Source: Phymorhynchus buccinoides
Lineage: Eukaryota; Mollusca; Gastropoda; Neogastropoda; Raphitomidae
NCBI GenBank assembly: GCA_017654935.2
Contig: CM065693.1
Location: 57,464,534 to 57,528,533, forward strand
Reading direction: 5' to 3'
DNA: 64,000 nt
The notes under the pieces were generated by a model. It saw nothing but the letters and a program-made list of their open reading frames with translations, searched no databases and was not told the origin of the DNA. Shown here one piece after another: positions 63,950 through 64,000 of this stretch (positions are counted from its first letter, which is position 1; the number at the start of each line of letters is the position of its first letter). The translations under genes and the position numbers were made by a program.

Positions 63950-64000
63950 CTGTGGTGGTTCAAAACGTGTATGTGAATTTGTGATATATATATATACAGA

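Overview
The window is animal nuclear DNA, most likely from a marine mollusc and probably a gastropod. Exons are short, GC-rich at third codon positions and joined by GT-AG introns. Introns and spacers are packed with microsatellites, minisatellites, tRNA-headed SINEs, LINE pieces and small inverted-repeat transposons. There are no operons, CRISPR arrays or prokaryotic signals. The molluscan call rests on the style of the repeats and is an inference; species cannot be told.

Three multi-exon genes can be assembled by matching splice sites and codon phase. (1) Plus strand, about 0.7-14.4 kb: a coiled-coil protein of roughly 320 aa that aligns, from memory, with vertebrate CCDC122, including a long gap-free stretch. 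It has eight confident exons, one possible first exon and one GC-AG intron. (2) Plus strand, 20.9-27.0 kb: a four-exon gene for a basic Ser/Pro-rich protein of about 324 aa with a Cys-containing C-terminus; I do not recognise it. (3) Minus strand, 36.1-63.9 kb: twelve exons for the C-terminal ~1,290 aa of Treslin/TICRR, the TopBP1-binding replication-origin firing factor. The 5' end lies beyond the right edge. Every exon junction keeps frame, and the two CDK sites that bind TopBP1 in human Treslin are conserved.

The space between genes and in introns holds two degraded LINEs (1.3-2.8 kb and 33.0-34.6 kb, the second broken by two DNA transposons with target duplications). There are several families of small DNA elements: TTAA-flanked, CAGGGCTCC-ended, Tigger/pogo-like and hairpin types. 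There are also Deu-like SINEs and hAT-type transposase remnants. 14.4-20.9 kb and 27.8-36.1 kb hold no gene I can support.

The most unusual theme is minisatellites seeded at exon edges. In all three genes, tandem repeat units (50, 75, 79/89, 112 and 116 bp, and a 78-bp exon piece plus TGAT) carry a copy of an adjacent exon end together with its splice site or stop codon. A second theme is a TTAA transposon whose interior has grown into about 31 copies of a 66-bp unit. That array keeps long reading frames open on both strands, which should not be taken for genes.
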